Of a DNA stretch of 64,000 bases, positions 35,501-43,690 are shown one piece after another. The notes beneath the pieces are model-generated. The model saw only the letters and a list, made by a program, of their open reading frames with translations, did not search any database and was not told the origin of the DNA. The position numbers were made by a program, and so were the translations under genes. The DNA is taken from NCBI GenBank assembly GCA_002364755.1, contig DEZI01000005.1, positions 211,791 through 275,790 of the forward strand, given 5' to 3'. Source of the stretch: Stenotrophomonas maltophilia (lineage in GTDB: Bacteria > Pseudomonadota > Gammaproteobacteria > Xanthomonadales > Xanthomonadaceae). Numbering within the stretch: the stretch's first letter is position 1; the number at the start of each line of letters is the position of its first letter.

Positions 35501-37565
35501 CAACGGCCTGGCCATCGCGCACGGCTTCTGGATGGGCGATGCGTTCGCCTCCGGCGGTTCGGTCGGCTACGACCACAAGGGCATGGGCATCACCGCCCGC
35601 GGTGCGTGGGAATCGGTCAAGCGCCACTTCCGTGCACTGGGCCGTGACAGCCAGAGCCAGGACTTCACCGCCGTCGGCGTGGGCGACATGTCCGGCGACG
35701 TGTTCGGCAACGGCATGCTGCTCTCGCGCCACATCCGCCTGGTCGCTGCGTTCGACCACCGCCACATCTTCCTGGACCCGAACCCGGATGCGGCCACCTC
35801 GTTCGTCGAGCGTGAGCGCATGTTCACCGTGCCGCGTTCGAGCTGGGCGGACTACGATGCCAAGCTGATCAGCAAGGGCGGCGGCATCTTCCCGCGCACC
35901 GTGAAGTCGATCGAGATCACCCCGCAGGTGCGTGAGGCGCTGGGCCTGGACGAGAACGTCAGGTCGATGTCGCCGAACGACCTGATGAGCGCGATCCTGA
36001 AGGCGCCGGTCGACCTGCTGTGGAACGGCGGCATCGGTACCTACGTCAAGGCCGCCAGCGAGCAGCACAGCGATGTCGGCGACCGCGCCAACAACGCCCT
36101 GCGCGTCAACGGTGGCGAGCTGCGCTGCAAGGTGGTGGGCGAGGGTGGCAACCTGGGCATGACCCAGCTTGGCCGCATCGAAGCCGCCCAGGCCGGCGTG
36201 CTGCTCAACACCGACTTCATTGACAACTCGGCCGGTGTCGACACCTCCGACCATGAAGTCAACATCAAGATCCTGCTCAACGATGTGGTGCGCGCCAAGA
36301 AGCTGACCGTCGAGCAGCGCAACAAGCTGCTGGCGTCGATGACCGACGAGGTCGCCGACCTTGTGCTCAACGACAACTACCGCCAGAACCAGGCCCTGAG
36401 CCTGATGGAGCGGATGGCGGTCAAGCGCCTGGGTTCCAAGCAGCACTTCATCCGCACCCTGGAACAGCAGGGCCTGCTCGATCGCCAGATCGAGTTCCTG
36501 CCGTCCGATGCCGAGCTGTCGCAGCGCAAGGCACGCGGCCAGGGCCTGACCCGTCCGGAACTGTCGGTGCTGCTGTCCTATTCGAAGCTGGTGGCGTTCG
36601 CCCAGCTGCTGGATTCGGACATCCCGGAAGATCCGTACCTGTCCAAGGAACTGCAGCGCTACTTCCCGACCCCGCTGCAGAAGAAGTACGCCGACGCGAT
36701 GGAGCGTCACCGCCTGAAGCGCGAAATCATCGCCACGGCCGTGACCAACCAGACCATCAACCGCATGGGCGCCACCTTCCTGATGCGCATGCAGGAAGAT
36801 ACCGGCCGCACCATCGCCGAGGTCGCCAAGGCGTACACCATCAGCCGCGAAACGCTGGATGCCCGCGCGCTGTGGGCGCAGATCGACGCCCTCGACGGCA
36901 CCCTGCCGGAGTCGGTGCAGATCGACGCACTGGAAGTGATCTGGAAGCTGCAGCGTTCGTTCGTGCGCTGGCTGCTGTCGCGCCCGGGCCCGATGCCGGG
37001 CATCACCGAGGCGGTCAACCGCTACCAGGGTCCGTTCAACGACATCCGCGTTGCTTCGGGCGTGCTGCCGGATTCGCAGCGTCCGACCTACGAAGCCCTG
37101 GTGGCCCAGTGGAAGGAGAAGGGCCTGCCGTCCGCGCTGGCCCAGCAGCTGGCCGAACTGCACTTCCTGGAGCCGGCGTTTGACATCATCGAACTGGCCC
37201 GCACCCGCAAGCTGAAGCCGGTGGACGTGTCGAAGGTCCACTTCCGCCTGGGCGATGCCCTGCAGCTGCCGTGGCTGTTCGAGCAGATCGACGCGCTGGA
37301 GGTCAACGGCCGCTGGCACGCGGTTGCCCGTGGCGTGCTGCGTGACGAACTGGCCGCGCACCACCGCAACCTGGCCGGCCAGGTGCTGGGCACCAAGGGC
37401 AGCAGTGCGGAAGCCAAGGTCGCCAGCTGGATCGGTCGTGACGACAGCAGTCTGCGGTTCACCCTGTCGATGCTGGCCGAACTGGCTGAGCAGAAGACCC
37501 TGGACTACCCGACCGTTTCGGTCGCAGTGCAACGCCTGGGCCAGATGGCAGCGCACGGTGCGTAA
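32589..37565 (+). CDS. gdhB: NAD-specific glutamate dehydrogenase, large (180-kDa type)
   Basis: A 1658-residue NAD-GDH of the L180 class that deaminates glutamate to 2-oxoglutarate for catabolism, as in Pseudomonas GdhB and Streptomyces. N-terminal ACT-like and regulatory regions (about 1-650) precede the catalytic core, where [41 protein letters not shown] (about 858-898) holds the substrate-binding lysines. The NAD domain follows, with a helical C-terminal part. The length and all visible motifs are intact. It feeds 2-oxoglutarate to the SucAB complex. A terminator follows. The antisense strand has a very long open frame, which I regard as a composition effect. Confidence 0.96.
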   Translation: [1658 protein letters not shown]

Positions 37566-37607
37566 GTGATGTAACGCCGGACCTCGCCCGGTGAGCGTGA
37601 AACGGAG

Positions 37608-37631
37608 CGGCCCCGCGAAAGCGGGGCCGTT
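37608..37631 (+). terminator. Terminator after NAD-glutamate dehydrogenase
   Basis: CGGCCCCGC-gaaa-GCGGGGCCG, a 9-bp stem with a GAAA loop, followed by TTCTGCGTT. The T-run is weak. Confidence 0.65.
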
Positions 37632-37652
37632 CTGCGTTGTGGGTCTGCCGTT

Positions 37653-37716
37653 CGCCGGGCATGGCCCGGCGCTACCGGGGCGCGGGGTTCCAGGTAGCGC
37701 TGGGCCACGCCCGGCG
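37653..37716. repeat. Convergent SMAG pair (CGCCGGGC stem)
   Basis: Unit 37653-37675 ends in CTAC and a second unit opens with GTAG at 37694 and continues to 37716. The GTAG ends point to each other, the opposite layout to the pairs at 20.4 and 26.5 kb. It lies upstream of nadK. Confidence 0.8.
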
Positions 37717-37770
37717 AGCGCAACGGCGCTCGGTTATGCTCTCCCTCATGCCTTCCCCCCGGATCCACCG

Positions 37771-38544
37771 ATGAGCGACACCCCCCGCATCGCTTTCCTG
37801 GCCAGCACCACCGAAGCAGCACAGATGGCCCGCGCGGCGATGCTTGCCCGCTATGGCGACCACGCGCCCGACCAGGCCGATGTGCTGTGCCCGCTGGGCG
37901 GCGACGGCTTCATGCTGCAGACGCTGCACCGGCACGGCCGTCTGGGCAAGCCGGTGTTCGGCATGAAACTGGGCACCGTCGGCTTCCTGATGAACCAGTA
38001 CCGCGCCGAGGATGACGTGGTCGCGCGCATCGCCCGCGCCGAGCCGGCCAACCTCCGGCCGCTGGAAATGGTGGCGCTGACCGAGTCCGGGGCGAGCACG
38101 GGTTCGTTGGCCTACAACGATGTCTCGCTGCTGCGGCAGACCCGCCAGGCGGCGCACATCGGCATCGACCTCAATGGCCAGGAGCGGGTGGCCGAGCTGA
38201 TCGGCGATGGCGTGCTGGTGGCCACCCCGGCCGGCAGCACCGCCTACAACTATTCGGCGCACGGGCCCGTGCTGCCGCTGGGTTCGCACACCATCGCACT
38301 GACGCCGTTGGCCCCGTACCGGCCGCGGCGCTGGCGTGGTGCCATCCTCAAGGCCGACACCGAAGTGCGCTTCCGCGTGCTCGACCCCTACAAGCGCCCG
38401 GTCAGCGTCACCGCCGATTCGCACGAGACCCGCGACGTGGTGGAAGTGACCATCCGCGAGTCGAAGGAGCACCGGGTCACCCTGCTGTTCGACCCCGAAC
38501 ACAACCTGGAAGACCGGATCCTGAGCGAACAGTTCGTTTTTTGA
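37771..38544 (+). CDS. nadK: NAD kinase
   Basis: Phosphorylates NAD to NADP. The 257-residue protein has GGDGFML (43-49) for phosphate binding and [20 protein letters not shown], the conserved NAD site, with the NSFD-like [14 protein letters not shown] region. The ATG at 37771 is chosen because the N-terminus [13 protein letters not shown] begins the fold. It is shorter than the E. coli enzyme (292), as is usual for xanthomonads. The 5'-nucleotidase gene follows by 48 bases. Confidence 0.94.
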   Translation: MSDTPRIAFLASTTEAAQMARAAMLARYGDHAPDQADVLCPLGGDGFMLQTLHRHGRLGKPVFGMKLGTVGFLMNQYRAEDDVVARIARAEPANLRPLEMVALTESGASTGSLAYNDVSLLRQTRQAAHIGIDLNGQERVAELIGDGVLVATPAGSTAYNYSAHGPVLPLGSHTIALTPLAPYRPRRWRGAILKADTEVRFRVLDPYKRPVSVTADSHETRDVVEVTIRESKEHRVTLLFDPEHNLEDRILSEQFVF

Positions 38545-38592
38545 CGACAATACGCTGCCGGCCCCCGCCGATCGCTTGAAGGACCCCCACCG

Positions 38593-39537
38593 ATGGGCGA
38601 CAACTCCCCCCGTCTGCTGACCGTCGCGGTGACCTCGCGCGCGCTGTTCGATCTGGAAGAAAGCCATGCGCTTTTCGAGAGTGACGGCGTGGCGGCGTAC
38701 GCCGAGTACCAGCGCCAGCACGAGGACGACATCCTCGGCCCTGGCGTGGCGTTCCCGGTGGTGCGCAAGCTGCTGGCACTGAACCAGGGCGCCAGCCCGG
38801 AAAACCCGCGCGTCGAGGTGATCCTGCTGTCGCGCAACTCGGCCGACACCGGCCTGCGCATCTTCAATTCCATCCAGCATTACGGGCTGGGCATCATCCG
38901 CGCGACCTTCACCGCCGGTGAGCCTACCTGGCCCTACGTGAAGCCGTTCGGCACCGACCTGTTCCTGTCGGCGAACCCCGAATCGGTGCGCAGTGCGCTG
39001 CGCCATGGCATTGCGGCGGCGACCATCCTGCCCAAGCCGCCGGGCGAGACCGCCGCGGCCGCCGCCGACCAGATCGACATGGGGCGCCCGGCCGGCCAGC
39101 TGCGCATCGCCTTCGATGGTGATGCGGTGATCTTCGGTGACGAGAGCGAGCGCATTTCGCGCGAGCAGGGGGTTGAAGCATTTGGCCGCCATGAACGCGA
39201 GCGCGCCCGCGAGGCCCTCAGTGGTGGCCCGTTCCGCGGTTTCCTGTCGGCCCTGCATACCTTGCAGGAAGTGTTCCCGGTCGGCGACAGCGCCCCGATC
39301 CGCACCGCGCTGGTGACCGCGCGGTCTGCGCCGGCGCACGAGCGGGTGATCCGTACCCTGCGCGAGTGGGGCGTGCGCCTGGACGAGGCCCTGTTCCTCG
39401 GTGGCCGCCACAAGGGCCCGTTCCTGCAGGCCTTTGGCGCTGACATCTTCTTCGATGATTCGCAGCACAACATCGACAGCGCCCGCGAACACGTGGCCGC
39501 CGGCCACGTCCCGCACGGCGTTGCCAACGAAGGGTAG
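38593..39537 (+). CDS. 5'-nucleotidase, cytosolic IA (NT5C1-like) family
   Basis: A 314-residue protein of the family PF06189 type, related to eukaryotic cN-I enzymes that dephosphorylate AMP and related monophosphates. Conserved stretches are VAVTSRALFDLEESHALFESDGVAAYAEYQ near the N-terminus, ILLSRNSADTGLRIFNSI and IAFDGDAVIFGDESE (the DxD of the HAD core). The last codon TAG is part of a GTAG SMAG tetramer. It follows nadK closely, so nucleotide or cofactor turnover is a plausible shared theme. Confidence 0.85.
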   Translation: MGDNSPRLLTVAVTSRALFDLEESHALFESDGVAAYAEYQRQHEDDILGPGVAFPVVRKLLALNQGASPENPRVEVILLSRNSADTGLRIFNSIQHYGLGIIRATFTAGEPTWPYVKPFGTDLFLSANPESVRSALRHGIAAATILPKPPGETAAAAADQIDMGRPAGQLRIAFDGDAVIFGDESERISREQGVEAFGRHERERAREALSGGPFRGFLSALHTLQEVFPVGDSAPIRTALVTARSAPAHERVIRTLREWGVRLDEALFLGGRHKGPFLQAFGADIFFDDSQHNIDSAREHVAAGHVPHGVANEG

Positions 39538-39600
39538 TTGCCAACCTCGGTTGGCATCGCGGCGCAGCCGCGCCCACCAAGGTGGGCGTCCACCTGAGCG
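39534..39600 (+). repeat. SMAG-like palindromes of a TTGCCAACC type, overlapping the stop codon
   Basis: GTAG (39534-39537) is followed by a TTGCCAACC / GGTTGGCA hairpin, then by GCCCACC-aa-GGTGGGC. The TAG stop of the upstream gene is inside the GTAG. The second palindrome is a different stem class. Confidence 0.7.
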
Positions 39601-39609
39601 CTGACAGGG

Positions 39610-39632
39610 ACGCCGGGCATGGCCCGGCGCTA
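39610..39632. repeat. Reverse SMAG unit leading the tandem array
   Basis: CGCCGGGC-atg-GCCCGGCG-CTAC, immediately followed by the half-unit ACGGCCGCCCGCATCC that also ends each repeat of the array. Confidence 0.8.
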
Positions 39633-39650
39633 CCACGGCCGCCCGCATCC

Positions 39651-39975
39651 GGTAGCGCCGGGCCATGCCCGGCGAGCGCAGCGGGGCGCGTTACGGCCGC
39701 CCGCGCCCGGTAGCGAAGGGCCATGCCCGGCGAGCGCTGCGGGGCGCGTTACGGCCGCCCGCGTCCGGTAGTGCCGGGCCATGCCCGGCGAGCGCAGCGG
39801 GGCGCGTTACGGCCGCCCGCATCCGGTAGCGCCGGGCCATGCCCGGCGAGCGCAGCAGGGCGCGTTACGGCCGCCCGCGTCCGGTAGCGCCGGGCCATGC
39901 CCGGCTAGCGCAGCGGCGCGCGTTACGGCCGCCCGCGTCCGGTAGCGCCGGGCCATGCCCGGCGAGCGCAGCGGC
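39651..39975 (+). repeat. Minisatellite of 58-bp SMAG-containing units
   Basis: Five full units start at 39651, 39709, 39767, 39825 and 39883 and a sixth partial unit at 39941 stops after about 34 bases. Each begins GGTAGCGCCGGGCCATGCCC and ends CGTTACGGCCGCCCGC-TCC or a close variant. Units differ at one to five positions. Copy 2 has a broken stem (CGAAGGGC). The 445 bases from 39538 to 39981 hold nothing else. It is not a CRISPR array as there are no unique spacers. Confidence 0.93.
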
Positions 39976-39981
39976 AAGGAG

Positions 39982-40533
39982 CTACGGGCTGCCCGACATC
40001 CCCAGCTGCAGGTCCACCACCTTCCAGCGCAGGCCCTGCGGTTCCAGCACCACTCTCATCGGCGGATCGCCGGGGCCGCGCTGGACGTCCACCACGAAAC
40101 GGTCCAGCGCTTCAAAATGATGTTCGGCGTTTTTCAACGGCCGCGCCGGTTCGGTCGCGCCGAACGTATCGCTGCCCTGCAGTTCGTTGCGGCCACGCTT
40201 CCACAGCACATGGCCCTGCAGCATCGCGCCGATGCCGGTCGGCGTGACCATGGTGTCCACCGCCGCGCCACCCAGCTGGTCACCCAGCCCGTACAGCAGC
40301 GCGCCAAACGGGCTGGACGCCACGTCCGGCCCGGCCTGCCGCACCAGGTAGTCGTTGAGCTGGGCGCGCAGGCTGCTGCGTACGCGCGGGAAGTCCACGT
40401 GGCGCTCCAGGCGCGCGGTATCGCGCTGTTCAATCGCCCTGGACAGGCCATGCACGGCCAGGTACGGACCGCTGAACCACCAGGCGACGACGGCCAGGAC
40501 GAGGGCAACCAGGATGCCGATGAGCTTCTTCAT
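39982..40533 (-). CDS. DUF2939 membrane-anchored protein
   Basis: A 183-residue protein with an N-terminal helix (LIGILVALVLAVVAWWFSGPYLA, about 4-26) that anchors or exports it, followed by the DUF2939 pattern GLSRAIEQRDTARLERHVDFPRVRSSLRAQLNDYLV and ending in LRWKVVDLQLGMSGSP. Function unknown; the fold looks like a small NTF2/steroid-type domain but this is a guess. It is 42 bases after the aldo/keto reductase gene and its stop abuts the tandem SMAG array. Confidence 0.8.
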   Translation of the reverse strand: MKKLIGILVALVLAVVAWWFSGPYLAVHGLSRAIEQRDTARLERHVDFPRVRSSLRAQLNDYLVRQAGPDVASSPFGALLYGLGDQLGGAAVDTMVTPTGIGAMLQGHVLWKRGRNELQGSDTFGATEPARPLKNAEHHFEALDRFVVDVQRGPGDPPMRVVLEPQGLRWKVVDLQLGMSGSP

Positions 40534-40575
40534 GGCCCCCAGACTGCCGCAACTGCGGGCGCCGCGGGTTAAGCG

Positions 40576-41568
40576 TCAGTGACTGGGCGAGCCGCTGCCA
40601 TCGCCGAAGGCCGCCACCAGCCGCTGCCGCTCGGCTCCCTGCAGCGCCTGCACGTGGGTCCGCAGCACCTGGTCCAGGCTGGAAACGCGGGTGGTGCCAA
40701 GGATGCCGCTGGCCACGCCGGGGTGCTGCAGCACGTAGGCAAAGGCGGTCTGGGCCGGGTGCTGGCTGTGTACCGAGGCCACCGCGCGGCGCATCGCGCG
40801 GGCGCTGTGCATCAGGGCGCGGCTGCTCGGCTTCAGCCAGGTCCGCGCGAGGTACCAGGCGTCGGCCAGCCGTGGCAGGCGCGGACGGGCTGGCAGCAGG
40901 TGGCCCTGTGCGAGCACGGTCCCGGCCAGCACGCCGATGCCCGCCGCGTGCAGCTGGTCGATCAGAGGCTCGCGGTCCTGCTGCAGGGCGTTGTAGTCGA
41001 GCAGCACCACGTCGAAGGCCTCGGGGTGCTCGATCATCCAGCGCAGCGTGCTGGCCGAATGGGTATTGATGCCGGTGTGGCGGATCAGCCCGCGCTCGCG
41101 CAGGCGCTGCAGCGCGGCCAGCAGCTCATCGTTGATGTCGTGCTCGCTGGCGCCGTGCAGCTGGTAGATGTCCAGATACTCCAGGCCGAGGTTGCGCAGC
41201 GAGGCCTCGCAGCTGGCGGTGATCGCCGCGGCGGAGAAATCGCGCTGTTCGGCGCCGCTGATGCCGGCCTGGCCGGTCAGCGTGCCGCCCTTGCTGGACA
41301 CCACCAGCGACTCACGCGGCACGCGCGCCAGCAGCGGGCGCAGGATGCGGCCCAGGCGCGGTTCGGCATGGAAGCCCGAATAGTTGTGGCCGGTGTCGAG
41401 CAGGTTCACGCCCTGCGCCAGCGCGTGTTCGACCACGGCGGCGGCGTCGCTTTCGGCGAAGCGGCGGTGGCCCCAGAAGCCGGAACAGCCCAGGCCGATC
41501 GGCGACACCTGCAGGCCGGTGCGGCCCAGCAGGCGCCGCTGCCGGGCCAGGGGCAGTTCCAGCGGCAT
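40576..41568 (-). CDS. Aldo/keto reductase
   Basis: A 330-residue NADPH-dependent barrel. The catalytic tetrad is visible in part: D and Y in NLLDTGHNYSG, K in VVSSKGGTL and H in YQLHGASEHD. The N-terminus MPLELPLARQRRLLGRTGLQVSPIGLGCSGFWGHRRF is the normal family start; longer frames upstream are rejected as they overlap the DUF2461 gene. Its ATG shares one base with the DUF2461 stop (TGATG). Substrate unknown; an aldehyde or ketone clean-up role is likely. Confidence 0.88.
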   Translation of the reverse strand: MPLELPLARQRRLLGRTGLQVSPIGLGCSGFWGHRRFAESDAAAVVEHALAQGVNLLDTGHNYSGFHAEPRLGRILRPLLARVPRESLVVSSKGGTLTGQAGISGAEQRDFSAAAITASCEASLRNLGLEYLDIYQLHGASEHDINDELLAALQRLRERGLIRHTGINTHSASTLRWMIEHPEAFDVVLLDYNALQQDREPLIDQLHAAGIGVLAGTVLAQGHLLPARPRLPRLADAWYLARTWLKPSSRALMHSARAMRRAVASVHSQHPAQTAFAYVLQHPGVASGILGTTRVSSLDQVLRTHVQALQGAERQRLVAAFGDGSGSPSH

Positions 41569-42254
41569 CAGAATTCCAGGTCCAGCGCAGCGCAGAGGTA
41601 ATCGACGAACGGGCCCAGCGCGGCCAGGTCCTTGCCCAGGGTGGAGAGCAGGCGCGGGCCGGTCATGGTGTCGTCGTCCAGCGTGCGCCACATCACCCAG
41701 TTGCGGTGCTTGAGGTCGTCGATGAACTCGAAGTCGGCGGGGAAGCCACGCGGTGGTCGCACCAGCTTCTCGTTCTGCTCGAAATCGAAGCGCTTGCGCA
41801 GGGCGGGCGCGTGCGCGGCCGCCTTCCAGCTGCCCGGGTTGTCGAGGATGAAGTGGCGGATGCGCCGCTGCGTGTCCGGCTCGGGGTGCCACAGGCCGGC
41901 GCCGACGAAACTCTCGCCCGGCTGCAGGTGGATGTAGAACGAGGGCGCAGCCACTTCGCGGCGGCGCTCATGGAACAGGCGCGCACCCTGCCAGGTCTTG
42001 TACGGCGACTTGTCGTGGGAAAAGCGTGCGTCGCGGTGGATGCGGAACAGCGAGCCGCCGACGCTGCGCGTGTCCGAACGGAAATGGTCGCTGACTTCGG
42101 TCAGCGCCGGCTGCAGGTCACCCAGCAGGCGCAGGAACGGCTGCCGCACATGGTCTTCGTACTGCTGGCGATGGTCGTTGAACCAGGTCTTGTTGTTATG
42201 CCGCGCCAGGCTGCGCAGGAACTTGAAACTGGCGTCGGAGAAATACGTGCTCAC
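41568..42254 (-). CDS. DUF2461 family protein
   Basis: A 228-residue protein of the TIGR02453/DUF2461 type. The start STYFSDASFKFLRSLARHNNKTWFNDHRQQYEDHVRQPFLRLL is the family hallmark (a conserved N..WF..nr..Y motif), followed by FRIHRDARFSHDKSPYKTW and FYIHLQPGESFVGAGLWHPEP. Function is unknown. It overlaps the sbcB stop by four bases (ATGA) and the aldo/keto reductase start by one, so it is made from one message with both. Confidence 0.85.
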   Translation of the reverse strand: MSTYFSDASFKFLRSLARHNNKTWFNDHRQQYEDHVRQPFLRLLGDLQPALTEVSDHFRSDTRSVGGSLFRIHRDARFSHDKSPYKTWQGARLFHERRREVAAPSFYIHLQPGESFVGAGLWHPEPDTQRRIRHFILDNPGSWKAAAHAPALRKRFDFEQNEKLVRPPRGFPADFEFIDDLKHRNWVMWRTLDDDTMTGPRLLSTLGKDLAALGPFVDYLCAALDLEF

Positions 42255-43690
42255 AGCGTCTCCTGCAGATGGTGGCCCCAGTCGCGCAGTGACTGCAGCA
42301 GGCCGGTCCGGCGCGCGTCATCGGGCGCTTCGGCGGCCAGCGCCTCGATCTGCTGCTCGTACTGGGGCAGGTTCAGTTCGCCCAGGCCGCTCTCGCCGAG
42401 CAGGCGCTGGCGGCGGTAATCCTGCCAGCGCTCGCGTTCAGCCGGTGCGAGGCTGTCGGGGTGGTTGCGTGCGCGGTAGCGGAACAGCAGCTCGGGCAGG
42501 CGGGGGTCGCGGAAGCGGCCTTCCAGCGCGGCCAGCTGCTGCGGCGCACTGGTGCGGGCCAGGGCCAGCAACGGCTTGTCGCCGGCACCGAGGAAACCGT
42601 CATACAGCGATGCATCTACGTCGGAAACGGTGGCCGGCCGCGGCTGGTTGAACACCTGCCGGGCCTTCTCGGCCAGCTGCGCGGCAACCTCGCGCAGGCG
42701 TTCGGCCTTGGCCTCGATCGCCGCCACATCCAGGCCCAGGCGGGCGTGGTCGTCGGCGCGCAGGTGATTCCAGGCCACCAGTGCCGGCACCTTGTTCAGA
42801 TGCACTTCCTTCAGCGGCACGCGTGCCACACCCTCGGGCAGTTCGCTGGCGCGCATGTACAGGCGCTGCGCGATCACCTCGGCCGGCAGCTCCAGCAGGT
42901 CGTCGATTTCGCCTTCCAGGTCGAACACGATCACCCGATTGTTGATGGTCGGGTGCATGGCCAGCGGCAGCACCGGCGCCGCGCACAGGCGGCTGGCCGG
43001 GTAGCGCATGGAAATGTGCAGCACCGGCTTCATCGCCGCCACGTCCAGCAGGCTGCCGACAAAGCGCTTGTCGCGCAGCTTCAGCGCGTACTCCCACAGC
43101 CGCGGCTGCGACTGCTTGAACAGCCGCGCCATGCCGATGGTGGCGCGCACGTCCGACAGCGCTTCGTGGGCATCGCCTTCGCGCACGCCGTTGGCTTCGG
43201 CCAGGTGTTCCAGCTTGAACGAGGTGGCGCCATCCTCGCGTAGCGGCCACTGGATGCCTTCGGGGCGCAAGGCGCGCATCATCCGCAGCATGTCCAGCAG
43301 GTCCCAGCGCGAGTTGCCGTTGCGCCACTCGCGCTCGTAGGGATCGTGGAAGTTGCGGAACAGCCCGTAGCGGATGAACTCGTCGTCGAAGCGCAGGGTG
43401 TTGTAGCCCAGCGCGCAGGTGCCGGGGCGCGACAGCTGTTCGTTGATGCGGTCGAAGGCTTCGGCTTCGCTGATGCCTTCGGCCATGGCCTGCTGCGGGG
43501 TGATGCCGGTCACCAGAGTGGCCATCGGCGAAGGCACCAGGTCATCGGCCGGGCGCACGAAGAAGCTGACCGGCGTGTCGATCACGTTGAGATCGGCATC
43601 GGTGCGCATCGCCGCGAACTGGGCGATGCGGGTGCGGCGCGGGTCCTGGCCGAATGTTTCGAGATCGTAGAACAGGAAGCTGTCGGCCAT
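42251..43690 (-). CDS. sbcB: Exodeoxyribonuclease I
   Basis: A 3'-5' single-strand DNA exonuclease for recombination and mismatch repair; 479 residues, equal to E. coli SbcB (475). The DnaQ-like exonuclease motif I is FLFYDLETFGQDPRRTRIAQFAAMRTD (D9, E11) and motif II YNTLRFDDEFIRYGLFRNFHDPY. The SH3-like and helical domains of ExoI follow. It is embedded in a kynurenine-pathway operon: its ATG shares a base with the kmo stop (TGATG) and it overlaps DUF2461. Confidence 0.95.
   Translation of the reverse strand: MADSFLFYDLETFGQDPRRTRIAQFAAMRTDADLNVIDTPVSFFVRPADDLVPSPMATLVTGITPQQAMAEGISEAEAFDRINEQLSRPGTCALGYNTLRFDDEFIRYGLFRNFHDPYEREWRNGNSRWDLLDMLRMMRALRPEGIQWPLREDGATSFKLEHLAEANGVREGDAHEALSDVRATIGMARLFKQSQPRLWEYALKLRDKRFVGSLLDVAAMKPVLHISMRYPASRLCAAPVLPLAMHPTINNRVIVFDLEGEIDDLLELPAEVIAQRLYMRASELPEGVARVPLKEVHLNKVPALVAWNHLRADDHARLGLDVAAIEAKAERLREVAAQLAEKARQVFNQPRPATVSDVDASLYDGFLGAGDKPLLALARTSAPQQLAALEGRFRDPRLPELLFRYRARNHPDSLAPAERERWQDYRRQRLLGESGLGELNLPQYEQQIEALAAEAPDDARRTGLLQSLRDWGHHLQETL

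Noticed and set aside
32322..37556. 1744-codon open frame antisense to the NAD-glutamate dehydrogenase
   Set aside because: Its codons follow the third-position GC of the real gene on the other strand. The product is low complexity with no domains, and the plus-strand enzyme is intact.
39651..39975. CRISPR array
   Set aside because: The 58-bp units are contiguous with no unique spacers and no cas genes nearby; the repeat is a SMAG-containing minisatellite.
40134..40508. Alternative 124-codon minus-strand frame inside the DUF2939 gene
   Set aside because: Out-of-frame shadow; the annotated frame has a membrane helix and the family pattern.
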